NCBI RefSeq assembly: GCF_035514885.1
Contig: NZ_DATJCH010000012.1
Location: forward strand, 682,001-746,000
Length of the DNA stretch: 64,000 nt
Direction: 5' to 3'
Source of the DNA: Albibacterium sp035514885
Lineage (GTDB): Bacteria; Bacteroidota; Bacteroidia; Sphingobacteriales; Sphingobacteriaceae
Shown here: in pieces, positions 44,142 through 51,902 of the stretch
How positions within the stretch are numbered: the first letter of the stretch is position 1
Layout of the letters: every line of letters starts with the position of its first letter
Translations under genes and position numbers: made by a program
The notes under the pieces: model-generated
What the model was told of the DNA's origin: nothing
Databases searched by the model: none
The model's input: the letters and a program-made list of their open reading frames with translations, nothing else

Positions 44142-45247
44142 TGGCCTATCTAACTTTAAATAAAGAAAAACTTAAATACAATTATCAAAAGCTCGACAAA
44201 TTCTTCACAGAGCATAACATATCCTGGTCTATAGTTGCAAAAGTTCTTTGTGGCAATAAGAAATACTTAGAACAAATTATTGACCTTGGAATCAAACAAA
44301 TTTGTGATTCTCGTTTAAGTAACCTGGAGATGATCAAATCAATAGATCCGTCTGTAGAAACGATTTACATCAAACCTCCTGCAAAAGCAAATATTGCTCG
44401 AATCGTAGAATCTGCAGATATCAGCTTCAATACAGAATTTGAAACCATCAAATTACTATCCCTTGCTGCCAAAGAAATTAACAAAACGCATAAAATTGTT
44501 GTAATGGTAGAGCTTGGCGAGTTAAGAGAAGGTGTAATGCGTGAACAATTTGTAGACTTTTATTCCAAAGTCTTCACATTACCCAATATAGAGGTTGTAG
44601 GAATAGGTGCGAACCTTACGTGTATGTATGGTGTATTACCTAACCAAGATAAGCTCATTCAACTTTGTTTATATAAAGAACTGGTTGAAGCCAAATTCAA
44701 ACGTAAGATATCTTATGTTTCCGGAGGAACCTCCGTAACAATTCCGCTTATAAAAGAAGGTTTATTACCTTCTGGAATTAACCATTTTCGTGTTGGAGAA
44801 ACCTTTTACTTAGGCACAGATGTTTATCATAACACGGTACTGGAGTCGATGCAGAGCGATGTATTTAAGCTTTGTGCAGAAATTATTGAACTTACCGAAA
44901 AACCAATGATACCAACAGGGGAATTTGGACTAAACCTTATAGGTGAAACACCGGTTTTCGATCAGAAGAATGCAGGCGTAAGCTCTTACAGAGCTATTGT
45001 AGATGTCGGCCTTTTAGATATTGAAGTCAACCACCTTAATCCAATAGACTCTACAATGGAAATAGCAGGTGCTAGTTCTGATATGATTGTAATGGACCTA
45101 GGAAGCAATTCGAAACAATATAAAGTTGGAGACACCATTGAGTTTAGAGTAGATTATATGGGCCTTCTTCGATTAATGAATTCAACCTATATCGAGAAGA
45201 TGTTTGAAGATGAAATTAAAGTTTTTGAACTTGCTTATCAAAACTAA
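44141..45247 (+). CDS. Alanine/ornithine-racemase-family PLP-dependent enzyme
   Basis: The 368-residue protein has the fold-III alanine-racemase barrel with PLP lysine in SWSIVAKVLCGN (about 28-39), HKIVVMVELGELREGV (about 121-136), IGANLTCMYG, YVSGGTSVTIPLI (about 187-199) and INHFRVGETFYLGT. The alanine-racemase C-terminal catalytic tyrosine pattern is not evident, so it may act on ornithine or another amino acid, as in the Orr-like group. It follows a GNAT gene with a one-base overlap, and precedes pdxH. Confidence 0.82.
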   Translation: MAYLTLNKEKLKYNYQKLDKFFTEHNISWSIVAKVLCGNKKYLEQIIDLGIKQICDSRLSNLEMIKSIDPSVETIYIKPPAKANIARIVESADISFNTEFETIKLLSLAAKEINKTHKIVVMVELGELREGVMREQFVDFYSKVFTLPNIEVVGIGANLTCMYGVLPNQDKLIQLCLYKELVEAKFKRKISYVSGGTSVTIPLIKEGLLPSGINHFRVGETFYLGTDVYHNTVLESMQSDVFKLCAEIIELTEKPMIPTGEFGLNLIGETPVFDQKNAGVSSYRAIVDVGLLDIEVNHLNPIDSTMEIAGASSDMIVMDLGSNSKQYKVGDTIEFRVDYMGLLRLMNSTYIEKMFEDEIKVFELAYQN

Positions 45248-45298
45248 AAAAGACTAATTTTCCCTATCTTTACGACGATAATTTAAACTCCTTTTACT

Positions 45299-45949
45299 AT
45301 GGAAAAAGATCTTTCTTATCTTCATGATATCCGTAAAGAATATATTAAAGCAAATTTACACGAGGAGAACGTAGAAAAGAATCCTATCGATCAATTCTCT
45401 AATTGGTTTACAGATGCTATCAATGCCAAAGTAATGGAACCGAACGCAATGACTTTGGCTACTACTTCTGCCAATGGGCAAGCAAACGCCAGAACCGTAT
45501 TGCTTAAAGATGTAGATGAAAGAGGATTTGTTTTCTTCACCAACTATACTAGTACGAAAGGGCAAGAAATAGCAAAAAATAACAAGATTGCCCTTTTGTT
45601 CTTTTGGCCTGAACTTGAAAGACAAGTACGTATCTTAGGAACAGCAGAAAAAACATCTTATCAGGAATCTGAAGAATATTTTCATTCAAGACCTGTTGGA
45701 AGTCAGTTAGGTGCTATAGTATCCCATCAAAGTGCTAGAATTGAAAATAGATCTATTATTGAAGAAAACCTGGAACGCTTAACAGAAGAATTTAAAGATA
45801 CTGAAATTCCTTTACCTGATTATTGGGGAGGCTACCGATTAACACCACATTACTTGGAATTCTGGCAAGGTGGCGCTCAACGCTTGCACGATCGCATAGT
45901 GTATGAAAAAACGGACTCTTCCTGGGATATATACAGAATATCGCCCTAA
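45299..45949 (+). CDS. pdxH: Pyridoxamine/pyridoxine 5'-phosphate oxidase
   Basis: The 216-residue FMN enzyme has EPNAMTLATTSANGQANART (about 42-61), VLLKDVDERGFVFFTNYTST with the FMN-binding site (about 62-81), ALLFFWPELERQVRILGTAE (about 97-116), SRPVGSQLGAIVSHQSA (about 133-149) and the C-terminal EFWQGGAQRLHDRIVYEK. It oxidises PNP or PMP to PLP. It lies 51 bp after a PLP-dependent racemase gene, which may reflect cofactor supply or chance. Confidence 0.97.
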   Translation: MEKDLSYLHDIRKEYIKANLHEENVEKNPIDQFSNWFTDAINAKVMEPNAMTLATTSANGQANARTVLLKDVDERGFVFFTNYTSTKGQEIAKNNKIALLFFWPELERQVRILGTAEKTSYQESEEYFHSRPVGSQLGAIVSHQSARIENRSIIEENLERLTEEFKDTEIPLPDYWGGYRLTPHYLEFWQGGAQRLHDRIVYEKTDSSWDIYRISP

Positions 45950-46215
45950 CGTTAATTCACCATAAATCCACTAATTGCACCTATTATTCCTCAAAGCTGC
46001 AAAATAGTCCTATATTCTGCAAAATAGTCTATTAATTTATACAGCAACGACGGTCTGTCATGGTTATACCCTTGCTTTACATAATAGCGGAGATAAGGAG
46101 TTGTTCCTGCGCTAGGTCTGCGTTTTTTTTGCTGAATTAACGTAGACGTAATGCAGAAATGGTTCAAAAATTTATCTGGTATATAAATCAAGCCCTTTTC
46201 CAATCCGAGAAATAC

Positions 46216-46243
46216 TTAGATAAGGGAATCTAAAAACTTAGAT
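46216..46243. promoter_or_regulatory. Possible enhancer: TTAGAT/ATCTAA repeats
   Basis: TTAGAT (46216-46221) and ATCTAA (46228-46233) form an inverted repeat and TTAGAT recurs at 46238-46243. They lie about 97 to 124 nt upstream of the predicted start of the sigma-54-type transcript, the usual distance for an enhancer-binding protein. Confidence 0.4.
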
Positions 46244-46312
46244 CGACCCACTATTTAGTGAAAAGCAACATAAAAAAACTCAGTCAAAGAAAATAACTAG
46301 CGGAAAAATACT

Positions 46313-46328
46313 TTGGCACAGTTATTGA
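46313..46328 (+). promoter_or_regulatory. Sigma-54-like promoter
   Basis: TTGGCACAGTTATTGA resembles the sigma-54 consensus TGGCAC-N5-TTGC: the GG at 46315-46316 and the TG of TTGA at 46327 are exactly 12 apart. Only the final C is A. Transcription would start near 46340. Confidence 0.5.
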
Positions 46329-46339
46329 CAATTGTCTAG

Positions 46340-46399
46340 TAGGTTTATAATTGGTTAGTAAAGGTTCCCATTCTCCCCGTTTGGGAGCCTTTCTTTTTT
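46340..46399 (+). ncRNA. Candidate 60-nt small RNA or leader
   Basis: Between the sigma-54-like promoter and a terminator hairpin at 46360-46399 lies room for a transcript of about 60 nt. No ORF fits inside it. It could instead be an attenuated leader of the ECF sigma gene at 46466. The 5' end is predicted, not observed. Confidence 0.35.
46360..46399 (+). terminator. Intrinsic terminator
   Basis: AAAGGTTCCCA (46360-46370) pairs with TGGGAGCCTTT (46382-46392) with one G-U pair and an 11-nt loop, followed by TCTTTTTT. It ends any plus-strand transcript that enters from upstream, such as the candidate small RNA. Confidence 0.75.
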
Positions 46400-46465
46400 A
46401 ACCCTACCCTATTAATAAAATCTCATGTAACAAAAAGACCTTTCCAATGTCAAAGTCATAGATAA

Positions 46466-46963
46466 ATGGAGACCAAAGAAACCCGATTTAAGGAATTGTT
46501 TAATAAAAACTCAAAGATCATATATCATTTATGTTATGGATATACGGGTGACAGCGATTCTGCGAACGATTTAATGCAGGAGACATTTATTAAGGTTTGG
46601 CAAAATCTGGATGGATTTCGAAATCAATCGCAAATATCCACTTGGATTTATCGCATTGCTATTAATACCTGTTTGTCTTATTTACGGGTAGAAAAACGAA
46701 AGGCAACTGATGAGATTAGTGATTTCATATTAGAAAACACAGCAGAGCCCATATCGGAGAAAGAAGAACAGGTAGCATTACTATATAAGTGCATATCTCA
46801 ATTAGAAGAAAACGAACGGATTATTATCACATTGGTTTTGGACGAAGTGCCCTACCCCGAAATAGCAGAAATATCTGGAATTTCAGAAGGAAACCTGCGT
46901 GTGAAAATTCACCGGATCAAACATAAGTTAACAGATATTTATAATCGGTATGAAAGACTTTGA
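46466..46963 (+). CDS. ECF-type RNA polymerase sigma factor
   Basis: The 165-residue protein has region 2 (YHLCYGYTGDSDSANDLMQE followed by TFIKVWQNLDGF, about 20-51; STWIYRIAINTCL about 58-70) and region 4 (LDEVPYPEIAEISGISEGNL followed by RVKIHRIKHKL, about 124-155). It should direct RNA polymerase to a specific promoter set. It is followed, with a 14-bp overlap, by a small membrane protein that may control it. No FecR-type anti-sigma factor is present. Confidence 0.93.
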   Translation: METKETRFKELFNKNSKIIYHLCYGYTGDSDSANDLMQETFIKVWQNLDGFRNQSQISTWIYRIAINTCLSYLRVEKRKATDEISDFILENTAEPISEKEEQVALLYKCISQLEENERIIITLVLDEVPYPEIAEISGISEGNLRVKIHRIKHKLTDIYNRYERL

Positions 46964-47540
46964 GGCGATAAAACGACTGTGGCAAATACAACCCACCGAG
47001 CCAGTTAGTATCGAGGATGTATTTACAAAAATAAACGAGGAAAAACGAGGTTATGCCCGGAAGCTATTAAAACAAACGATAATAGTGGCTATAGCTTTGT
47101 TTCTTATATTTATGGTTTGGCTAACAGCTACTTTTATTACATGGACATCGCATTTAGCTGTCCTTATTGTTATGGGTTGTTTGATTTACTACTTCTCTAT
47201 TCAGTTAGAGGATTATCTGAAGATAAATAAAACCGCATTTATCTTTAAAAAGCCTGATGAGTATATTGCTTACCTAAAAGACTATAAGAAATCGAGATTT
47301 AAATTAAACACTCAATCCTATCAAGTGTATATCACCTTCATTAGTATTGCGCTTGTTCTATTTGCATTCGAAATGTATTACGTTCTACCACTTTCATTAT
47401 TATTGTTGTATTTAGCAATAAGCATAATCTGGATTTTACTGTGTCAATTTGTTTTCATGAAGCAGTTTAATAAAAAGGAAGAACAGCGACTGCAAGAAAT
47501 CATTAACGATCTGGAAAGGTTAAGCCAGCAATTCTTGTAA
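46950..47540 (+). CDS. Membrane protein cotranslated with the ECF sigma factor, possible anti-sigma factor
   Basis: The 196-residue protein has a cytoplasmic N-terminus (1-40) and four TM helices: about 43-65, 67-85, 126-143 and 147-168. It ends in a charged helical tail. It overlaps the sigma gene by 14 bp, which suggests translational coupling and a regulatory partnership. No known anti-sigma domain such as ZAS was recognised. Confidence 0.6.
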   Translation: MKDFEAIKRLWQIQPTEPVSIEDVFTKINEEKRGYARKLLKQTIIVAIALFLIFMVWLTATFITWTSHLAVLIVMGCLIYYFSIQLEDYLKINKTAFIFKKPDEYIAYLKDYKKSRFKLNTQSYQVYITFISIALVLFAFEMYYVLPLSLLLLYLAISIIWILLCQFVFMKQFNKKEEQRLQEIINDLERLSQQFL

Positions 47541-47586
47541 TAAGTCTGTAATATCTATGTAAGAAATGGTTTTTTACATAAACTCT

Positions 47587-47617
47587 TTTGCAAATACAAG
47601 AATGGATTGTATATTTG
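47587..47617 (+). promoter_or_regulatory. Promoter of the metY leader
   Basis: TTTG (47587-47590), 19 nt, then TATATTTG (47610-47617) is a full match to the Bacteroidota promoter (TTTG-N19-TAnnTTTG). The transcript would start near 47623 and carry the SAM riboswitch and leader ORF. Confidence 0.75.
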
Positions 47618-47665
47618 CGAAGTACATTCAAAAGATGTATTGATCATCACTCTTCAAGAGTCTTG

Positions 47666-47767
47666 ATTTATAAAGAAGTGGCGAGAGACTGGCTCGATGA
47701 ACCACTGGCAACCATCCGAAAAGAAAAGGTGCCAATTCCTGTCCCAAATTAATGGGAGTATATAAAT
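47666..47767 (+). ncRNA. SAM-I riboswitch (S box)
   Basis: The core motif GTGGCGAGAGACTGGCTCGA (47679-47698) followed by TGAACCACTGGCAACC and AAGGTGCCAATTCCTG is the typical SAM-I pattern. P1 is closed by ATTTATA (47666-47672) with TATAAAT (47761-47767). It lies upstream of metY-metX-hom, which is the expected regulon. Its P1 3' strand is only 9 nt before the leader ORF start. Confidence 0.9.
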
Positions 47768-47776
47768 TTTAAAGAC

Positions 47777-47905
47777 ATGCAAACACAAAACAACATCTAC
47801 CAAACCGATCTTAGCATACAAGCTAAGTCTACATCGCTTTTAGCTTTCGTTATTCCTCGAATGCCTCAGATGTGCATATGCTCTGATGGCTGTTGTTGCT
47901 GTTAA
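47777..47905 (+). CDS. Polycysteine leader peptide (42 residues)
   Basis: ATG 47777 opens a 42-codon ORF whose tail is MCICSDGCCCC, closed by TAA at 47903. Six cysteines lie within the last ten residues, and the last four codons (TGT TGT TGC TGT) are consecutive. It lies between the SAM-I riboswitch and metY, and GATGGCT (47885-47891) and AGCCATC (47905-47911) form a hairpin with the Cys codons in its loop. It could act as a cysteine-sensing leader, as known for polycysteine leaders in mycobacteria. It has no other recognised function. Confidence 0.7.
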   Translation: MQTQNNIYQTDLSIQAKSTSLLAFVIPRMPQMCICSDGCCCC

Positions 47906-48029
47906 GCCATCCCCAAGCAAATTCAAAAGGAAAGTTCTATACTAAAGATTTTTAGTAGGGATACCTTATAAAAAAACAAGCAATTTATTATTATTCATCT
48001 TTTAACTTATTATAAATTATTCAATCATT

Positions 48030-49331
48030 ATGGCTACAGAATCATTAAAATTTGAGACTCTACAAGTTCATGCGGGACAAGTTCCTGACCCTACTACCGG
48101 ATCAAGAGCTGTACCTATCTACCAAACAACTTCTTTCGTTTTCAATAGTGCAGAACATGGAGCTAATCTTTTTGCCCTAAAAGAATTCGGTAATATATAT
48201 ACCCGGATCATGAATCCGACTACAGATGTTTTTGAAAAGCGCGTTGCTGCTTTAGAAGGTGGTGTTGCTGCTTTAGCTGTTTCTTCAGGTATGGCTGCAC
48301 AACTTATTGCATTAACCAATATCCTAGAAAGTGGAGATAACTTTGTGAGCAGTCCTAATTTATATGGTGGGTCGCACAATCAGTTCAGAGTAACTTTTAA
48401 AAGATTCGGCATTGAAGCTCGTTTTGCTAAAAATGATTCTCCTGAAAGCATTGAAGAAAAGATTAACGATAAAACAAAGGCTATTTTTTTAGAAACTATT
48501 GGTAATCCTAGTTTTAGTATTCCTGATTTTGAAGCAATTGCTGCTATTGCCAAAAAATATGATCTACCACTAATTGTTGATAATACTTTCGGAGCTGGCG
48601 GTTACTTATTCAGACCTTTAGAACATGGAGCAAACATCGTTTTACATGCAGCAACTAAATGGATTGGCGGACAAGGAAACAGCATTGGCGGTGTTATTGT
48701 AGATGGTGGAAATTACAATTGGGGAAATGGTAAGTTTAAACAATTCTCTGAACCATCTGAAGGTTATCATGGCTTGGTTTTCAGCGATGTATTTGGTGTA
48801 GATAGCAGTTTAGGCAATATTCAATTTATTATCCGTGCACGTGTTGAAGGTTTACGCGATTTAGGAACAGCTCTTTCACCTTTCAATGCATTCTTACTGA
48901 TTCAAGGTTTAGAAACTTTATCTTTACGCGTTCAAAGACATGTCGATAATACCTTAGCTTTGGCAAAATGGTTGCAAAGCCACCCTCAGGTTGACAAGGT
49001 AAATTATCCAGGATTACCCGATAGCCCTTTCTATGCAAATGCAAAGAAATACTTAAAAAATGGCTTTGGAGGTGTTTTAAGTTTTGAAGTTAAAGGTGGA
49101 AAGGATAAAGCAACAGCATTTATTGATAATTTAAAACTAACAAGCCATTTGGCAAACGTAGGTGATACAAAAACATTAATTATTCAGCCTGCTGCAACCA
49201 CACACCAACAATTGAGTGATGCAGATCAGCTTGCTGCTGGTATCAGCCCATCTATGCTTCGCGTATCTGTTGGAATTGAGCATATCGATGACATTAAAGC
49301 AGATTTTGAAAATGCATTTTCAAAAATATGA
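48030..49331 (+). CDS. metY: O-acetylhomoserine sulfhydrylase
   Basis: The 433-residue PLP enzyme of the Cys/Met-metabolism family starts LKFETLQVHAGQVPDPTTGS, with the PLP lysine in LHAATKWIGGQGNSIGGVIV (about 209-228), VSSGMAAQLIAL and LETIGNPSF. It makes homocysteine from O-acetylhomoserine and sulfide. It belongs to the operon metY-metX-hom behind a SAM-I riboswitch, and overlaps metX by 4 bp (ATGA). A related O-acetylserine activity cannot be excluded. Confidence 0.95.
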   Translation: MATESLKFETLQVHAGQVPDPTTGSRAVPIYQTTSFVFNSAEHGANLFALKEFGNIYTRIMNPTTDVFEKRVAALEGGVAALAVSSGMAAQLIALTNILESGDNFVSSPNLYGGSHNQFRVTFKRFGIEARFAKNDSPESIEEKINDKTKAIFLETIGNPSFSIPDFEAIAAIAKKYDLPLIVDNTFGAGGYLFRPLEHGANIVLHAATKWIGGQGNSIGGVIVDGGNYNWGNGKFKQFSEPSEGYHGLVFSDVFGVDSSLGNIQFIIRARVEGLRDLGTALSPFNAFLLIQGLETLSLRVQRHVDNTLALAKWLQSHPQVDKVNYPGLPDSPFYANAKKYLKNGFGGVLSFEVKGGKDKATAFIDNLKLTSHLANVGDTKTLIIQPAATTHQQLSDADQLAAGISPSMLRVSVGIEHIDDIKADFENAFSKI

Positions 49332-50383
49332 ATTTAAAAAAGTTTCAATATAATAAGCCTTTTGTGCTGGAAAATGGGAAGCGTCTTGAAAACCTCGAGA
49401 TTGCTTATACAACCTACGGTCGACTAAATGCTCAAAAGGATAATGTAGTTTGGGTATGCCATGCATTAACAGCCAATTCAAATGTAATGGAATGGTGGCC
49501 TGGCCTGTTTGGAGAAAATGATTATTTCAATCCTGAACAAAGTTTCATTATCTGTGCAAACACTTTGGGATCGCCTTATGGAACTACCAACCCATTGAGC
49601 ATAAACCCTGCAACAAAGGAACCTTATTATTTGTCATTTCCACAATTTTCTACAAGGGACTTAGCAAGTGCTCATCAGCTATTAGCCGAGCACTTGCAAA
49701 TTCCTAAAATATCCATTCTTATTGGTGGCTCTTTAGGTGGCCAACAAGCATTGGAATGGGCTGTTATGGAGCCCAACAGAATTGATAAGCTAATTGTTCT
49801 GGCTACGAATGCTCAGCATTCTCCTTGGGGGATTGCTTTTAACGAAAGCCAGCGTTTGGCTATTGCAAGCGATCGTACCTTTTATGCAAATACACCAAAA
49901 GGTGGATTAAAGGGATTGAAGACAGCGCGGTCCATTGCATTGTTATCTTATCGTGCTTATGAAACATACGGCTGTACGCAGCTTGAAACAGATGCTGATA
50001 TAACAGATAATTATCGTGCCTCTTCCTATCAAAATTATCAAGGAGAGAAACTGATAAAAAGATTTAATGCCTATAGCTATTGGTTTCTAAGTAAAACGAT
50101 GGATTCTCATCATTTGGGAAGAAAACGTAAAGGAATTATTGAGGCATTACAAACCATACAGGCCAAAACACTAGTAATTGGTATTCGGAGTGATATTTTA
50201 TTTCCTCCGGAAGAACAGAAGTTTTTGGCTGAGCATATCCCCTATGCTCAATATGCTGAAATTGATTCTTTTTACGGTCACGATGGTTTTCTAATTGAAA
50301 CCAAAGCGCTAACTGAGGTCATAAAAAAGTTTGTCAATAAGAATCATTCAACAACAAAACAATCAACGTCTATATTTATATAA
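49328..50383 (+). CDS. metX: Homoserine O-acetyltransferase
   Basis: The 351-residue alpha/beta-hydrolase has the nucleophile elbow GGSLGGQQALEWAVM (about 137-151), ICANTLGSPYGTTNPLSINP (about 76-95), an Asp in IGIRSDILFPPEEQ (about 286-299) and a C-terminal His in GHDGFLIE (about 317-324). It acetylates homoserine for MetY. It overlaps metY by 4 bp and hom starts 1 bp after its stop. Fewer residues than E. coli MetA, and it is not homologous to it. Confidence 0.96.
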   Translation: MNLKKFQYNKPFVLENGKRLENLEIAYTTYGRLNAQKDNVVWVCHALTANSNVMEWWPGLFGENDYFNPEQSFIICANTLGSPYGTTNPLSINPATKEPYYLSFPQFSTRDLASAHQLLAEHLQIPKISILIGGSLGGQQALEWAVMEPNRIDKLIVLATNAQHSPWGIAFNESQRLAIASDRTFYANTPKGGLKGLKTARSIALLSYRAYETYGCTQLETDADITDNYRASSYQNYQGEKLIKRFNAYSYWFLSKTMDSHHLGRKRKGIIEALQTIQAKTLVIGIRSDILFPPEEQKFLAEHIPYAQYAEIDSFYGHDGFLIETKALTEVIKKFVNKNHSTTKQSTSIFI

Positions 50384-51574
50384 ATGGAAAAACGGTTAAG
50401 ACTAGGTATCTTTGGTTTCGGTGTAGTCGGTCAAGGACTTTACGATATCATCAAAACAAAACAACTTAATCTCGAAATAAAGAAATTCGTTATTAAACAT
50501 CCGGAAAAGAAAAGAACCCTGCCTCAGGAACTGTTTCATACCAATCCCAATGACATTCTTGAAGATCCGGAAATAAATACGGTTATCGAATTAATAGACG
50601 ATGCAGAAGTAGCATTTGAGATTGTTTCTAAAGCTCTGAAAAACGGAAAGAACGTTGTCTCTGCCAATAAGAAGATGATTGGTACCCATTTGAAGGAATT
50701 AGTAGAACTGCAACAAGCAAACAATGTTTCTCTTCTATATGAAGGAGCAGTATGTGGCAGTATACCTATTATTCGTAATCTGGAAGAGTATTATGATAAT
50801 GAACTACTCCATTCTATCAGTGGTATTTTCAATGGCTCTTCTAATTATATTCTTTCGAAAATATTTAATGAAAACCTGGAGTATGCTGTTGCTTTAAAAC
50901 AAGCTCAGGACTTAGGTTTTGCTGAATCCAATCCGGTATTAGATGTAGGAGGTTTTGATGCAAAATATAAATTGGTAATTGCAGCTTCTCACGCCTATGG
51001 CTTATTTATTGATCCTGAAGAAGTTTTAAATATAGGAATTGAAACCTTAAATGATAAGGACGTTCGTTTCGCCAAAGAAAAGAACTTAAAGATCAAATTG
51101 GTTCCTACTGCTCGTAAAATTAATGATAAGCAAGTTATTTTGTATGTTCTTCCTAAATTGGTTGATAATGAGAATATTCTCTATCAGGTAGAAAATGAAT
51201 ATAACGGCGTGGTGGTTCAAGCAGCATTTGCGGATCAGCAGTTTTTCTATGGTAAGGGAGCGGGCGGCCATCCAACGGGCTCGGCAGTACTTTCAGATAT
51301 TGCTGCATTGCGTTACGATTATCGTTACGAATATAAAAAGCATTTAACTACCGATGACTCTGATTTGGAAGGCTATAGCTCTAACTGGGATATAAATATA
51401 TACCTGCGTTATGAAGATAATGACTTGATTGAAAAATTGAATTTTAAATCTATCAGTGAACGTTATGAAGCTGATAACTTTAAATATGTAATTGGTACAA
51501 TCAATCTTTCAAAATTAATTGAAAATAAAGACCTTCTAAACCAAGAGGGTATATTTATCGCTGAGAAAGAATAA
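50384..51574 (+). CDS. Homoserine dehydrogenase
   Basis: The 396-residue protein has an NAD(P) Rossmann start LRLGIFGFGVVGQGLYDIIK (about 5-24), VVSANKKMIGTHLKELVELQ (about 89-108), the catalytic-domain GAVCGSIPIIRNLEEYYDNE (about 121-140), FNGSSNYILSK and AQDLGFAESNPVLDVGGFDA (about 174-193). It makes homoserine from aspartate semialdehyde. It is shorter than the usual 430 residues and has a divergent C-terminal region, so ACT feedback control is unclear. It is the last gene of metY-metX-hom. Confidence 0.94.
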   Translation: MEKRLRLGIFGFGVVGQGLYDIIKTKQLNLEIKKFVIKHPEKKRTLPQELFHTNPNDILEDPEINTVIELIDDAEVAFEIVSKALKNGKNVVSANKKMIGTHLKELVELQQANNVSLLYEGAVCGSIPIIRNLEEYYDNELLHSISGIFNGSSNYILSKIFNENLEYAVALKQAQDLGFAESNPVLDVGGFDAKYKLVIAASHAYGLFIDPEEVLNIGIETLNDKDVRFAKEKNLKIKLVPTARKINDKQVILYVLPKLVDNENILYQVENEYNGVVVQAAFADQQFFYGKGAGGHPTGSAVLSDIAALRYDYRYEYKKHLTTDDSDLEGYSSNWDINIYLRYEDNDLIEKLNFKSISERYEADNFKYVIGTINLSKLIENKDLLNQEGIFIAEKE

Positions 51575-51583
51575 CATAATGAG

Positions 51584-51627
51584 TTATCTTGAGCGTACTC
51601 TTTCTGGAGCTATGTTCAAGATAATTT
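51584..51627 (+). terminator. Candidate terminator after hom
   Basis: TTATCTTGA (51584-51592) and TCAAGATAA (51616-51624) form a perfect 9-bp stem with a 23-nt spacer that can pair partly; a short T-rich tail follows. It probably ends the met operon and the facing DUF6496 transcript. Confidence 0.6.
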
Positions 51628-51633
51628 ATTCTT

Positions 51634-51810
51634 CTATTTTTTCTTCTTAGGCACCTTTGCTCCTTCCTCTCTGGCTTCTGATAGGCCAATTGCAATAGCT
51701 TGTTTCTTTGAAGTTACTTTATCTCCACTACCCGACTTCAATTTACCTTCTTTCATTTCGTGCATAGCTTTTTCCACTTTTTCGCTAGCCTTTTTTGAGT
51801 ACTTTGCCAT
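51634..51810 (-). CDS. Small DUF6496-like lysine-rich protein
   Basis: ATG 51810 gives 58 residues, MAKYSKKASEKVEKAMHEMK at the N-terminus, then a GS-rich turn, SKKQAIAIGLSEAREEGAKV, and a lysine tail. The AIAIGLSEAR pattern is typical of DUF6496-like small basic proteins in Bacteroidota. The function is unknown. It lies between the hom and thyA genes, on the opposite strand from both. Confidence 0.75.
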   Translation of the reverse strand: MAKYSKKASEKVEKAMHEMKEGKLKSGSGDKVTSKKQAIAIGLSEAREEGAKVPKKKK

Positions 51811-51902
51811 AGGTTTTATTTTTTATTTAGTAACAGTGCAATTCGATAGAATGTTTAATTATTCTTACATTTACGCTTAGATTTTTAAATTTTAAATTCA
51901 GA

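Larger units (their letters stand above)
45950..46465. other. 516-bp gene-free region with a possible small RNA gene
   Basis: No credible protein gene was found. A short minus-strand frame at 45991-46203 has no family features. The right part (46216-46399) holds an inverted repeat of TTAGAT, a sigma-54-like promoter and a terminator, described separately. The left part (45950-46200) shows no recognisable signal. Confidence 0.6.
47541..48029. other. 489-bp regulatory leader region of the metY operon
   Basis: This gap holds a Bacteroidota promoter, a SAM-I riboswitch, a 42-codon polycysteine leader ORF and hairpins, all described separately. No other gene was seen. The stretch from 47970 to 48029 is AT-rich with no recognised signal. 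Confidence 0.75.

Noticed and set aside
45991..46203. 70-codon minus-strand frame (Lys/Arg-rich, RPSAGTTPYLRYY)
   Set aside because: It has no recognised family, lies in a gene-free spacer, and has no ribosome-binding site or neighbour support.
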